From: Arthrobacter sp. SLBN-83
GTDB lineage: Bacteria; Actinomycetota; Actinomycetes; Actinomycetales; Micrococcaceae
Assembly (NCBI RefSeq): GCF_006715285.1
Contig: NZ_VFMX01000001.1
Span: 1,364,001 to 1,428,000 of the forward strand
Direction of reading: 5' to 3'
Length of the DNA: 64,000 nt
Position numbers and translations under genes: made by a program
Notes under the pieces: generated by a model
What the model was told of the DNA's origin: nothing
What the model saw: only the letters and a program-made list of their open reading frames with translations
Databases searched by the model: none
In this document: piece after piece, positions 32,914 through 40,919 of the stretch
How the letters are laid out: every line of letters starts with the position of its first letter
How positions within the stretch are numbered: the first letter of the stretch is position 1

Positions 32914-33905
32914 GGCGCACCAACCTTCCGTGCAGCGGCAATCTCGTCGCGCAGCGGCATCCACCAGCTAACCAGTTGCCTGAGTCCTTCTTCGAGTTCC
33001 ACCTCGGCCTTGAAACCGAGATCGCGGGCGGCGGCGGACGTGTCGGCCAGCCGCCGCACCACGCCGTTCACCTGACGCGCGGGCCCGTGTTCCACCTCAA
33101 GTCCGGACCCCATGACCCGCAGCAGCGCCTGCGCCATCTCCAGCAGGCTGGTTTCCGTACCGCTGGCCACGTTATAGACCCCCTCGGTGATGCTGCTGGC
33201 TGCCGCCAGCACGTTGGCCCGGGCCACGTCCGCGGTATGCACAAAGTCCATGGTCTGCAGGCCGTCGCCGAAAATCAGCGGCGGCTGCCCGTCCATGATC
33301 CGCTCCATCCACCGCACCAGGACCTCGGTGTACAGGCCGTGGACGTCCATCCGGGGCCCGTAGACGTTGAAGTAGCGCAGCATCACGTAGTCCAGCCCGC
33401 TCATGGCGCGGAAGCTGCGCGCCATGCCCTCGTTGAAGGACTTGGCAGCACCGTAAAAGGTGTCGTTGTTCGCGTGGTGGTGACGTTCCGGTGTGGGGAA
33501 TTCCTCTGCCATCCCGTACACGGAGGCGCTGGAGGCAGCCACTAGCTTGTCCACCTTGTGCTCCGCTGCTGCTTCCAGGACGTTGAAGGTTCCGTCTACC
33601 AGGACCTCAAGGGCCAGACGCGGTTCCTCTGCACACTGGGTGATGCGGATGGCCGCCTGGTGGAACACCAGGTCCTTCCCCTTGGTGAGGTCATGCACCA
33701 GGTCCCGGTCCTGGATGTTGCCGCGCACCAGGTTTACCTGCCCCGTTGCCAGGGCACCGGAGAGGTTGCCGAGGCGGCCGCGGACCAGATTGTCCAGGAC
33801 GTCGATCCGCGCCACTCCGGCATCGAGCAGGGCGTCCACCAGCGTGGATCCGATGGTGCCCGCCCCACCGGTGACCAGGACGCCGGCCCCCTCCAGCGCC
33901 CTCAC
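32910..33905 (-). CDS. NAD-dependent epimerase/dehydratase (extended SDR)
   Basis: A 331-residue extended short-chain dehydrogenase acting on a nucleotide sugar. The NAD-binding motif is VLVTGGAGTIGSTLVDALL, SSASVYG holds the catalytic serine region, and FYGAAK is the YxxxK pair. VMLRYFNVYGPRM is the standard substrate-side motif. The GTG start at 33905 lies inside the stop of the upstream oxidoreductase gene and follows a GGAGGGG ribosome binding site. It resembles UDP-sugar 4-epimerases; whether it epimerises, dehydrates or decarboxylates cannot be told by eye. Confidence 0.88.
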   Translation of the reverse strand: MRALEGAGVLVTGGAGTIGSTLVDALLDAGVARIDVLDNLVRGRLGNLSGALATGQVNLVRGNIQDRDLVHDLTKGKDLVFHQAAIRITQCAEEPRLALEVLVDGTFNVLEAAAEHKVDKLVAASSASVYGMAEEFPTPERHHHANNDTFYGAAKSFNEGMARSFRAMSGLDYVMLRYFNVYGPRMDVHGLYTEVLVRWMERIMDGQPPLIFGDGLQTMDFVHTADVARANVLAAASSITEGVYNVASGTETSLLEMAQALLRVMGSGLEVEHGPARQVNGVVRRLADTSAAARDLGFKAEVELEEGLRQLVSWWMPLRDEIAAARKVGAP

Positions 33906-35041
33906 AGCGCCCCCTCCAGGTCCGGTCCGGCACTGGCCAGCTCGGACCCGGCCACCGGAGCCGGCTGCCCGTCCATGCCCAGGCTGCGGGAAACCGCCTC
34001 CAGGACAGACAGCACCCGGAGCCCGGAGGCACCACCGGTGCGGGCTTCCTGTCCGTTGCGAATGCACGAGGCCAGTTCCTGCACTACCTGGCTGAGGGCC
34101 TCCCGCTCCGGCAGCGCAGGGGACCACGTGTCGCCAAGGCGGTATGAAACTGCGGTGGAAGCCTTCTCGCCGGCAGATTTCGGTTGCCGGTCCAGGCTGA
34201 CTCCCCGGTCGTATACGCTGAGGCGCTGCTGGGGGTTCAGGTCGTCCCAGACCAGTGTCCGCAGGGACCCGCCAATCACCATCTGCCGGATCTTGGTGGG
34301 GCTCAGCCAGTTCACGTGGACGTGGGCGGTGGCGTCGTTGGGGAGCCGGAAGTTAAGGTGCCCCACACAGTCCCGCCCGGTTCCCAGTGGATCGGCGCCG
34401 AACGCCGACACCTCGGCCGGATTCAGCCCGCCCGGCAGGACGAAATCCAGGATGGCGAGGTCATGCGGGGCCAGGTCCCAGAACACATCAACATCCGGCT
34501 GGACGAGCCCCAAATTGATCCGCGTGGAATCCACGAACAGGATTTCGCCGAGGGACCCCGACTGCACCAGCTCCTGCATCTTTAGGACAGCGGGGGTGTA
34601 GCAGTAGGTGTGGTCCGCCATCAGCACCAGCCCGTTCGCCTGCGCCTCCGCGACCATCTCCAGCCCGTGCTCCCGGCTGTCCGCGAGCGGCTTTTCCACC
34701 AGGACATGCTTTCCGGCGCGCAGCGCCGTCATAACCGTTCCATGGTGGGTGCGGGCCGGCGTCGCAATGGCAACGGCGTCCACCTCGCAAAAGTCCAGCA
34801 GCTCATCCAGGGACTCCACGCAGGGGATCTCGCCGAGCGTTGCCGCAAGCTTCCGCGCCCGCTCAAGGTCCAGGTCGCAGATGGCCACCAGGTCCCAGTC
34901 CGGGCTTGCCTGGAGGTTGCGCGCCAGGTTGGGTCCCCAGTAGCCGGCACCAACGACGGCGATGCGGAGTTTGCGCGCAGGCTGCGGATGCCTGGGGGCT
35001 TGGTTTTGATGCGTGAATGCCCTCATGTTTTTTCTTCCCAT
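33902..35041 (-). CDS. Gfo/Idh/MocA-family nucleotide-sugar oxidoreductase
   Basis: A 379-residue NAD(P)-dependent oxidoreductase. The Rossmann motif is IAVVGAGYWGPNLARNLQ, the conserved lysine motif is HVLVEKPLA, and HTYCYTPAVLKM follows. Members next to a DegT aminotransferase and an acyltransferase usually oxidise the 3-OH of a UDP-sugar before amination (WbpB/WlbA-like). That role is inference from context. ATG 35041 is 13 bases after the priming transferase stop; an in-frame ATG at 35026 has a better Shine-Dalgarno match (GGGAAG) and is an alternative. Confidence 0.88.
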   Translation of the reverse strand: MGRKNMRAFTHQNQAPRHPQPARKLRIAVVGAGYWGPNLARNLQASPDWDLVAICDLDLERARKLAATLGEIPCVESLDELLDFCEVDAVAIATPARTHHGTVMTALRAGKHVLVEKPLADSREHGLEMVAEAQANGLVLMADHTYCYTPAVLKMQELVQSGSLGEILFVDSTRINLGLVQPDVDVFWDLAPHDLAILDFVLPGGLNPAEVSAFGADPLGTGRDCVGHLNFRLPNDATAHVHVNWLSPTKIRQMVIGGSLRTLVWDDLNPQQRLSVYDRGVSLDRQPKSAGEKASTAVSYRLGDTWSPALPEREALSQVVQELASCIRNGQEARTGGASGLRVLSVLEAVSRSLGMDGQPAPVAGSELASAGPDLEGAL

Positions 35042-35054
35042 TTTCGTGAATTTG

Positions 35055-36650
35055 CTAGTAGGCGCCTGACGGCCGGACCACAGCCCGGAACGTTCGCCAG
35101 AGAATTAGGAGGTCCCCTGCAAGGGACCAGTTTTCGACGTAGTAGAGGTCAAGACGGACTGCTTCCTCCCAGGGAAGGTCGGAGCGTCCGTTGATCTGCC
35201 AGAGGCCTGTGATGCCCGGCTTGATCAGGAGCCTGCGGTGAGTGTGGCGCTCATAGCCGCTGACCTCCCGGTCCAGCGGCGGCCGCGGCCCCACCATGCT
35301 CATATCGCCCAGCACCACGTTCCAGAGCTGGGGAAGTTCATCCAGGGAGTATTTACGCATCCACCGTCCGCAGCGGGTCACCCGTGGGTCGTCCTTCATC
35401 TTGAAGAGCACCCCCGCTCCCTGGTTCTGCTGGTTCAGGGCGGCCAGCCGCTCTTCGGCGTCGACCACCATGGACCGGAATTTGAACATCCCGAACACCT
35501 GGCCGTCCTTGCCAATCCGGTCCTGCCGGAAAAAGACCGGCCCCGGGCTGTCCAACCGGACGATCAAGGCGAGCACCAGGAGTACCGGGGAGAGCACCAG
35601 GAGCGCTGCCAGCGCAGCAGTGACATCCATGACCCGCTTCAAGGCGTGCTTTGCGCCGCCATACTGCGGAATGTCCACATGCATCAGGGGCAGGCCCTCG
35701 ACGGGACGCCAGTGGATCCGCGGGCCGGCCACGTTGGTCAGAGTTGCCGCGAGGATCAGCTCAGTGGAGGACTCCTCGAGTTTCCATCCCAGCTCCCGGA
35801 TGAACTTGTTTCCGCCCGGAAGGGGTCCGGCCACGATGACGGAATCGGCATCAACCAGCCGGACGGTCCGGGCGATGGCGTCCGTGGACGAAAGCACCGG
35901 CACTGTGCGCCCATCCACCCGAAGGCCTGCTCCGCGCCGCGCGCCAGGGAGGCAGGCACCGAGGATCTCGTAGACCGCTCCGGACTTCCGGCCCACCTGC
36001 TGCACCACATAGCGGACGTCCTCCGGCTCGCCCACCACCACAGCACGCGAAAGGTGCCGGCCCTTGATCTTCTCGGCAGCGAGCCGGCGGCGGAACGCCC
36101 AGCGGTTTCCGGTCAGGGCCACCAGGCCCAGCGGCAGGGAAACGGTGACGAAGGCGGTGGCACCGTGGATGGAGAAGACCACCGCGGCCAGGGCCATCAG
36201 GCCGAAGATCCGCAGGGTGGCCGAGGCTACCCGCTTGTACTCGTCGGCGCCGATGCCCAGCACCTTGAGGTCCCTGGTGCGGTAGGCCTCCAGTGCCGCC
36301 AGCCAGCAGACGGCCAGGGCGGTGGAGGCAACTGCGGCTCCGCCGTCCCTGGGGCCAACCGGGGAGAAACCGTCCTCGGAGAGGAGGAAGCCGGCATACA
36401 CGGCGGCCGCGACCACTCCAGCGTCCGCGCCCCTCAAGAGATTCACATGCCGGGAGATCCAGGCTGCTGATGCCTTTCGGTTCCGGGCTTTTGGTGCCGT
36501 GGCGGAACGGGCGGCGGGCAACAGCGGGAACCCGGTTCCTGCAGTCTCCGCCGCCACCGTCCGGGTTGCCTGTTTCCGCTGAGCGGCAACGGGTGCAACA
36601 GGCCAGTCGAATGCGGCGGGCCGTGTTTTTGCGAGTGGTATTTCAGCCAT
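35055..36650 (-). CDS. Priming polyprenyl glycosylphosphotransferase (sugar transferase)
   Basis: A 531-residue membrane enzyme that begins repeat-unit synthesis by moving a sugar-phosphate to undecaprenyl phosphate. About four N-terminal spans and a CoA-binding-like domain precede the last span (VMDVTAALAALLVLSPVLLV) and the catalytic bacterial sugar transferase domain: GPVFFRQDRIGKDGQVF, KFRSMVVDAEERL, DELPQLWNVVLGDMSMVGPR and PGITGLWQINGRSDL. Of two ATGs, 36650 has GAAAGGGG just upstream and 36668 is the alternative. It is the first gene of the minus-strand operon and probably of the polymer pathway. Confidence 0.92.
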   Translation of the reverse strand: MAEIPLAKTRPAAFDWPVAPVAAQRKQATRTVAAETAGTGFPLLPAARSATAPKARNRKASAAWISRHVNLLRGADAGVVAAAVYAGFLLSEDGFSPVGPRDGGAAVASTALAVCWLAALEAYRTRDLKVLGIGADEYKRVASATLRIFGLMALAAVVFSIHGATAFVTVSLPLGLVALTGNRWAFRRRLAAEKIKGRHLSRAVVVGEPEDVRYVVQQVGRKSGAVYEILGACLPGARRGAGLRVDGRTVPVLSSTDAIARTVRLVDADSVIVAGPLPGGNKFIRELGWKLEESSTELILAATLTNVAGPRIHWRPVEGLPLMHVDIPQYGGAKHALKRVMDVTAALAALLVLSPVLLVLALIVRLDSPGPVFFRQDRIGKDGQVFGMFKFRSMVVDAEERLAALNQQNQGAGVLFKMKDDPRVTRCGRWMRKYSLDELPQLWNVVLGDMSMVGPRPPLDREVSGYERHTHRRLLIKPGITGLWQINGRSDLPWEEAVRLDLYYVENWSLAGDLLILWRTFRAVVRPSGAY

Positions 36651-36780
36651 GGTGCCCCTTTCCGGCATAGCCGCCTGTCCTTGGCCGTGAAGTAAAACTA
36701 GCCTCGGAATGACGGGTTTGGCGGGGATGGGGATGGTCCTTTGTGGGTACCGCGGAGGAAGGATGTGGATCCTGCGGGTA

Positions 36781-36795
36781 CCTGCAAATTGCAGG
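36781..36795. promoter_or_regulatory. Palindrome CCTGCAAATTGCAGG upstream of the polysaccharide operon
   Basis: Seven-base arms with a single central base. The site lies between the LAL regulator gene (10 bases past its stop) and the priming transferase, 130 bases before the latter's start. The tiny loop rules out a hairpin, so it is a candidate protein-binding site. No strong promoter was recognised between it and the operon. Confidence 0.4.
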
Positions 36796-36804
36796 ACTTT
36801 TGGC

Positions 36805-39492
36805 CTATAGAACGGGCAGGACGTACGGCTCGGCGGCCGGGGTGCCCTTGCCTGTTGCGAGGGCGGTCAGCTGCGCACGGGACTCGACACCGAGCTTGCG
36901 GTAGATGGCGGTGAGGCGTACTTCGACCGTCCGTACAGAGACATACAGGGTGGCCGCAATTTCCTTGTTCCGCATGCCGCGGGCCACCATTTTGGCCAGC
37001 GCGCGTTCGTGGTCGGCGAGCAAAAGCATGGCCGGATTGCCCTGCGGGCGCACAGGCTCCATCCGTTCGTCCAGGAGGAGGGCGTCCACGTGCTGCGTCC
37101 AGGCATCCGCCCCGGTCTCGTCAAACATGACCTTGGCCCGGAGCAGCGCATCCCGCGCGTCGCGCAGCCGGCCAAAAGCATGCAACCGCTCCGCGTAGCA
37201 CATCAGGGTCCGTGCCCGTTCCAGCGTGTGCCCGTTCCTGCCTTCGAGGGCCTGGTTGAAAAGCTGAAGTGATTGCTCACCGTCGGCAAGCATGGCGCGG
37301 CTGCGGGCCACAGCCATCATCAGCCACGGCGACCGCAGCCCCACGGACCGGCTTTCGAGGCGCAGGAGAGCCTGCGTGGCCTCGTGGTGCCGGCCCAGGC
37401 GGATCAGTACCTCCACCAGGTCCGCCTCACAGCGCAGGAGGGTGGGGTTGCCAAACCGCATACCGATCTCCGCGGCCCGGGACAACTGGGCCACGGACTC
37501 CGCCAGGTCACCGCGCAGCAGAGCAAAATGTCCTTGGCAGGCGGCAATTTGTGCGGTGATGGCGGGGTGGCTGTCCGGGCCGGCGTACCGGAGGGCTTCG
37601 GCTGCGAAGGAACGTGCCTGGGCGTCGTCGCCCAGTGAGTGGGCCCGCCATACCCGGAAGAGGAGCCGCATTCCGCGGTGGTACTTGAGTTCAGGATCGG
37701 AAAGCTCGAGTTCGTCGATCAGCCGGACTGCGGAACGTACGTTGCCGGCCCGGATTTCATTGTCCACTGCCATGAAGGCTGCGGTTTCCTGCCAGTTGAT
37801 GTGGCCCGGTTCAGCGGAACTCTGGAGCAGCGCAAAGGCTTCATGGGCGTTCTCGTAGTGCTCGGCGTAGGTGAGGGCACGGCCGTGCATCAGGAGGCCG
37901 GCGATCCTGGCAGTACCGGCTCCTTCGTACTTTCGTCCGAGGTTGGCCGTGTTGCCGCTGATGGATTCGATTAACAGCTTGGCGCGCTCGGCAATGCCAA
38001 GGCATTGGGCGGAGGCGGACCCGCGGAACGCGGCACCCTGGCGCAGGAGGTCCGAGGCTTCCTGCAGTTCCCACCGTTCGGCGTAGTAAAGGGCGCCGAT
38101 GGCCAGCAGGCTGGCGGAATAGGCGGGATCGTGCTGGCCGAACTCCTTGACCAGCCGCAGCACCATGCTCGAACGCACGGCGGCCCCCTGGGCGAACTGG
38201 ATTTCGAACGACAGCCCGGTCAGCCGCAGGATCAGTGCGGGGTTCCGGGTTACCCGCTGTGCCCATTCGAGGTAGCGGCGGGCGTACACGAACTCGCCCC
38301 GGTTGAAGAGCAGTTCCGCCACGCTGGTCAGGCGCGCCGCCGTTTCCGCTTCCCACGGGTTGATGGTGAGTGCGCGTTCAATGTACTCCTCGGCGAAGGC
38401 CACTTCGCCGCCGCGGATCAGGTCCACGGCGTGCCGGAGCAGCTGGAATGGTGTTTGCCGCTCCAGGGCGGTGAAGCTTAGGTGCCACCTGCGGGCATAG
38501 GGATCCGTGTCCGTCGCTGCTTCCGCGAGGGCGCGGTGGTTGGCGGTGCGTACCGCCGGCGTCATGGCAGCGAACACGTAGCCCCGGAGCAGCTGGTCGC
38601 CGATCCCCACGTGTGGACCGGAACGTTTCACCAGGCCCGCAGCGAGCAGTTCATCCACACTTGTCCATACGTCGCGGTCGATATTCTCGATCGTTGAAAT
38701 GTCGCTGCGGTAGGAAAGGGCCAAAAGGTCCAGGACACTGCGGGCGCCGGGAGTCAGTGCGCCGACCGCGGATGCATACTCTGCGTCAAAGCTGCCCTTG
38801 GAGGGCAGCGGGACCGGCAGCGCGTACTTGCCCTCGGCGTGCCGCTCCATCAGCCCCTCGTAAAGCTCGACGGCGGCGAGCGGGTTGCCGCCCGTTGCTG
38901 CGGCAACCGCATGGGCAGCCGCCGTCGTGGTCCTTTTGGCGGGGATGCTCTCCAGCATCCGCACAGTGTTGCTGTAGCTGAGCGGACCCAGCCTGAGGGC
39001 CGTGAGGCCGTTGAAGGGGCTTTCAGGGAAGTCCTCCCGGACCCCGACAACCAGGACGATGTCGGTTCCGGTCAAACGCCTGGCCATGAAGCCGATGACT
39101 GCCTGGCTGCTGGGATCCATTTGGTCGGCGTCGTCAATCACGATGATGGTGCGCGATGACGAGCGCTGGTGCAGCCCATTCAGCAGCATGCTGGAAACAG
39201 CCGGTACGCTCATTGCCCCGGCCGCGTCCCGCAGCAACTCATCGGCGATCCGGTTCAGGACAGGATCGTCCATATCGTTCAGGAGCGCGGTCAGTCCGGA
39301 CAGCGGCCATTCCGACTCGGCGGCAGTGGCCGCCATGAACACCGTCCGGTAATCGGAGAGCGTGGGAATTTCTGACAACAGCGCCGATTTACCCGTGCCC
39401 CTGCGGCCAATCACCGCCAGTGCGGTGTCTTTGGGACCGCGGATGACAGACAGTATGCGGTCCAGTTCCTTGTTTCGGCCGATGAGTGGCAT
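36805..39492 (-). CDS. Large ATP-binding LuxR-family (LAL) transcriptional regulator
   Basis: An 895-residue LAL-type (MalT-like) activator. It starts MPLIGRNKELDRIL with Walker A GRRGTGKS (29-36) and Walker B TIIVIDDADQMD, continues with a long helical TPR-like sensor region, and ends with a LuxR DNA-binding domain near the C-terminus: ERALAKMVARGMRNKEIAA, LYVSVRTVEVRLTAIYRKLG. ATG 39492 was chosen for GGGGA upstream and because the AAA domain begins at once; longer extensions have no ribosome binding site. It is the only regulator inside the polysaccharide region, so control of one or both loci is likely but inferred. Confidence 0.9.
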   Translation of the reverse strand: MPLIGRNKELDRILSVIRGPKDTALAVIGRRGTGKSALLSEIPTLSDYRTVFMAATAAESEWPLSGLTALLNDMDDPVLNRIADELLRDAAGAMSVPAVSSMLLNGLHQRSSSRTIIVIDDADQMDPSSQAVIGFMARRLTGTDIVLVVGVREDFPESPFNGLTALRLGPLSYSNTVRMLESIPAKRTTTAAAHAVAAATGGNPLAAVELYEGLMERHAEGKYALPVPLPSKGSFDAEYASAVGALTPGARSVLDLLALSYRSDISTIENIDRDVWTSVDELLAAGLVKRSGPHVGIGDQLLRGYVFAAMTPAVRTANHRALAEAATDTDPYARRWHLSFTALERQTPFQLLRHAVDLIRGGEVAFAEEYIERALTINPWEAETAARLTSVAELLFNRGEFVYARRYLEWAQRVTRNPALILRLTGLSFEIQFAQGAAVRSSMVLRLVKEFGQHDPAYSASLLAIGALYYAERWELQEASDLLRQGAAFRGSASAQCLGIAERAKLLIESISGNTANLGRKYEGAGTARIAGLLMHGRALTYAEHYENAHEAFALLQSSAEPGHINWQETAAFMAVDNEIRAGNVRSAVRLIDELELSDPELKYHRGMRLLFRVWRAHSLGDDAQARSFAAEALRYAGPDSHPAITAQIAACQGHFALLRGDLAESVAQLSRAAEIGMRFGNPTLLRCEADLVEVLIRLGRHHEATQALLRLESRSVGLRSPWLMMAVARSRAMLADGEQSLQLFNQALEGRNGHTLERARTLMCYAERLHAFGRLRDARDALLRAKVMFDETGADAWTQHVDALLLDERMEPVRPQGNPAMLLLADHERALAKMVARGMRNKEIAATLYVSVRTVEVRLTAIYRKLGVESRAQLTALATGKGTPAAEPYVLPVL

Positions 39493-39773
39493 CGCGTCCC
39501 CAATTCGTCGAAGAAGGAGACCGCTTCCTGCACAACCGATTCCATGCCGCAACATCCGCTCCCCAGTGCGGATCCTGCCGGTACATGCGAATATAGTCCC
39601 GCAACCAGCAGCCACACCACACGGTTACCGCTGGATTTCATCAAGATTGAACCCTGCTCTTGCTCAAGGCCGGGGGTGTTGTGGCAGGGGCGGGAATCCC
39701 CTCGTCATCTGTCTCCCCACCCGTTATGCTCTAGAACACCCGGGCCGGGGCATGGTTCGAGACGGAATGGGTC

Positions 39774-40784
39774 ATGAATATTGGTCGCTGGCGCCTCCGC
39801 ACCGCAGGCCTGCTGGCCGCAGCTTGCCTTGGCCTTTCCGGCTGCCAGGAGCAGCCCGTCCCGAATGCCGGGACCGTGCGTTTCACGGCGTCTGGTGACC
39901 TGGGGATGGGGTCGGGGGCGCGGCAGGTGCTGGACGTGGTGGCCCGCCTCAAACCGGACTTCAATATAGCCCTGGGTGACTTCTCCTACAAGGCAGGCGC
40001 TGAGCAGGAATTTTGCCGGATGGTGACCAGGAAGCTCGGCCCGGATTTCCCTTTTCAACTCATCACGGGCAACCATGAAAGTGATGGCCACGACGGGCTG
40101 ATCGCCAACTTTGCCCGGTGCCTGCCCAACCGGCTGCCCGGCCTCCAGGGCGAGTATGGCGTCCAGTGGTACGTGGACGTGCCGCAGGACCGCCCGCTGG
40201 CCCGGATCATCCTGATTTCCCCCGGACTGGAGTTCCAGGACGGCAAGGAACTGGACTATTCCGGCGGCAGCGATCGCTGGAAATGGACTGAGGACGCCAT
40301 CGACGGTGCCCGTGGCGCCGGCATCCGCTGGACCGTGGTGGCCATGCATGCGCCCTGCTTCAGCCTGGGCAAATACGGCTGCGTCGCGGGGCAGGAGATC
40401 ACCAACCTCCTGGTCAGCAAGAACGTTGACCTTGTGCTGACGGCGCACGAGCACGTGTACCAGCGCAGCCACCAGCTGGCGGTGGGCGGCGAGTGCGCCT
40501 GGATTACTCCCGGCCGGACCGAGGAGTCCTGCATTTCCGACGCCGAGGGTCCGGTGACGCAGGGAATGGGGACGGTCTTTGCGGGCGTCGGCACCGGTGG
40601 GCTGGGAGGGCACAAGGTCCAGGCTGATGATCCTGAGGCGGGCTATTTTGCTGCGTGGTCCGGGGTAAACAAGGATCCCGCGCTGGGGACGCTGGATGTG
40701 TCGATTACCGAAGCCCGGTTGGATGCCCGCTTTGTGCCCGCGGCCGGGTACACATTCACGGACCAGTTTTCCATCGTCCGTTGA
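39774..40784 (+). CDS. Secreted lipoprotein metallophosphoesterase
   Basis: A 336-residue calcineurin-like phosphoesterase. The N-terminal signal peptide ends in the lipobox LSGC (Cys near residue 23), so it is exported and lipid-anchored. Metal-binding motifs are in order: FTASGDLGMG, IALGDFSY, ITGNHESDGHDG, VVAMHAPCF and LTAHEHVYQR. Divergent from the LAL regulator across a 281-base gap with a possible -10 TATGCT at 39725-39730. A strong bidirectional terminator follows. Substrate unknown; a phosphorylated surface glycan or nucleotide is possible. Confidence 0.85.
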   Translation: MNIGRWRLRTAGLLAAACLGLSGCQEQPVPNAGTVRFTASGDLGMGSGARQVLDVVARLKPDFNIALGDFSYKAGAEQEFCRMVTRKLGPDFPFQLITGNHESDGHDGLIANFARCLPNRLPGLQGEYGVQWYVDVPQDRPLARIILISPGLEFQDGKELDYSGGSDRWKWTEDAIDGARGAGIRWTVVAMHAPCFSLGKYGCVAGQEITNLLVSKNVDLVLTAHEHVYQRSHQLAVGGECAWITPGRTEESCISDAEGPVTQGMGTVFAGVGTGGLGGHKVQADDPEAGYFAAWSGVNKDPALGTLDVSITEARLDARFVPAAGYTFTDQFSIVR

Positions 40785-40829
40785 GCGGCCCGATCGGTTT
40801 AGCCAGCCTCTGCGCGCCGGCTGCACAAT

Positions 40830-40874
40830 AGGAGCGGCTCCGGTCCGCCGTAGTGGCGGGCCGGAGCCGCTCCT
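40830..40874. terminator. Bidirectional terminator between convergent genes
   Basis: A 20-bp stem with one G-T pair (arms 40830-40849 and 40855-40874) and a 5-base loop, very GC-rich. It lies between the phosphoesterase stop and the convergent PKD gene stop. Confidence 0.85.
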
Positions 40875-40875
40875 G

Positions 40876-40911
40876 TATTCAGTTACCTATTCAGTTGTCT
40901 ATTCAGTTGTG
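40876..40911. repeat. Three tandem 12-bp repeats (TATTCAGTTNNC/G)
   Basis: TATTCAGTTACC, TATTCAGTTGTC and TATTCAGTTGTG are directly repeated between the terminator and the PKD gene stop. They are AT-rich compared with surroundings, and no function is evident. Confidence 0.6.
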
Positions 40912-40919
40912 CGCTTCCA

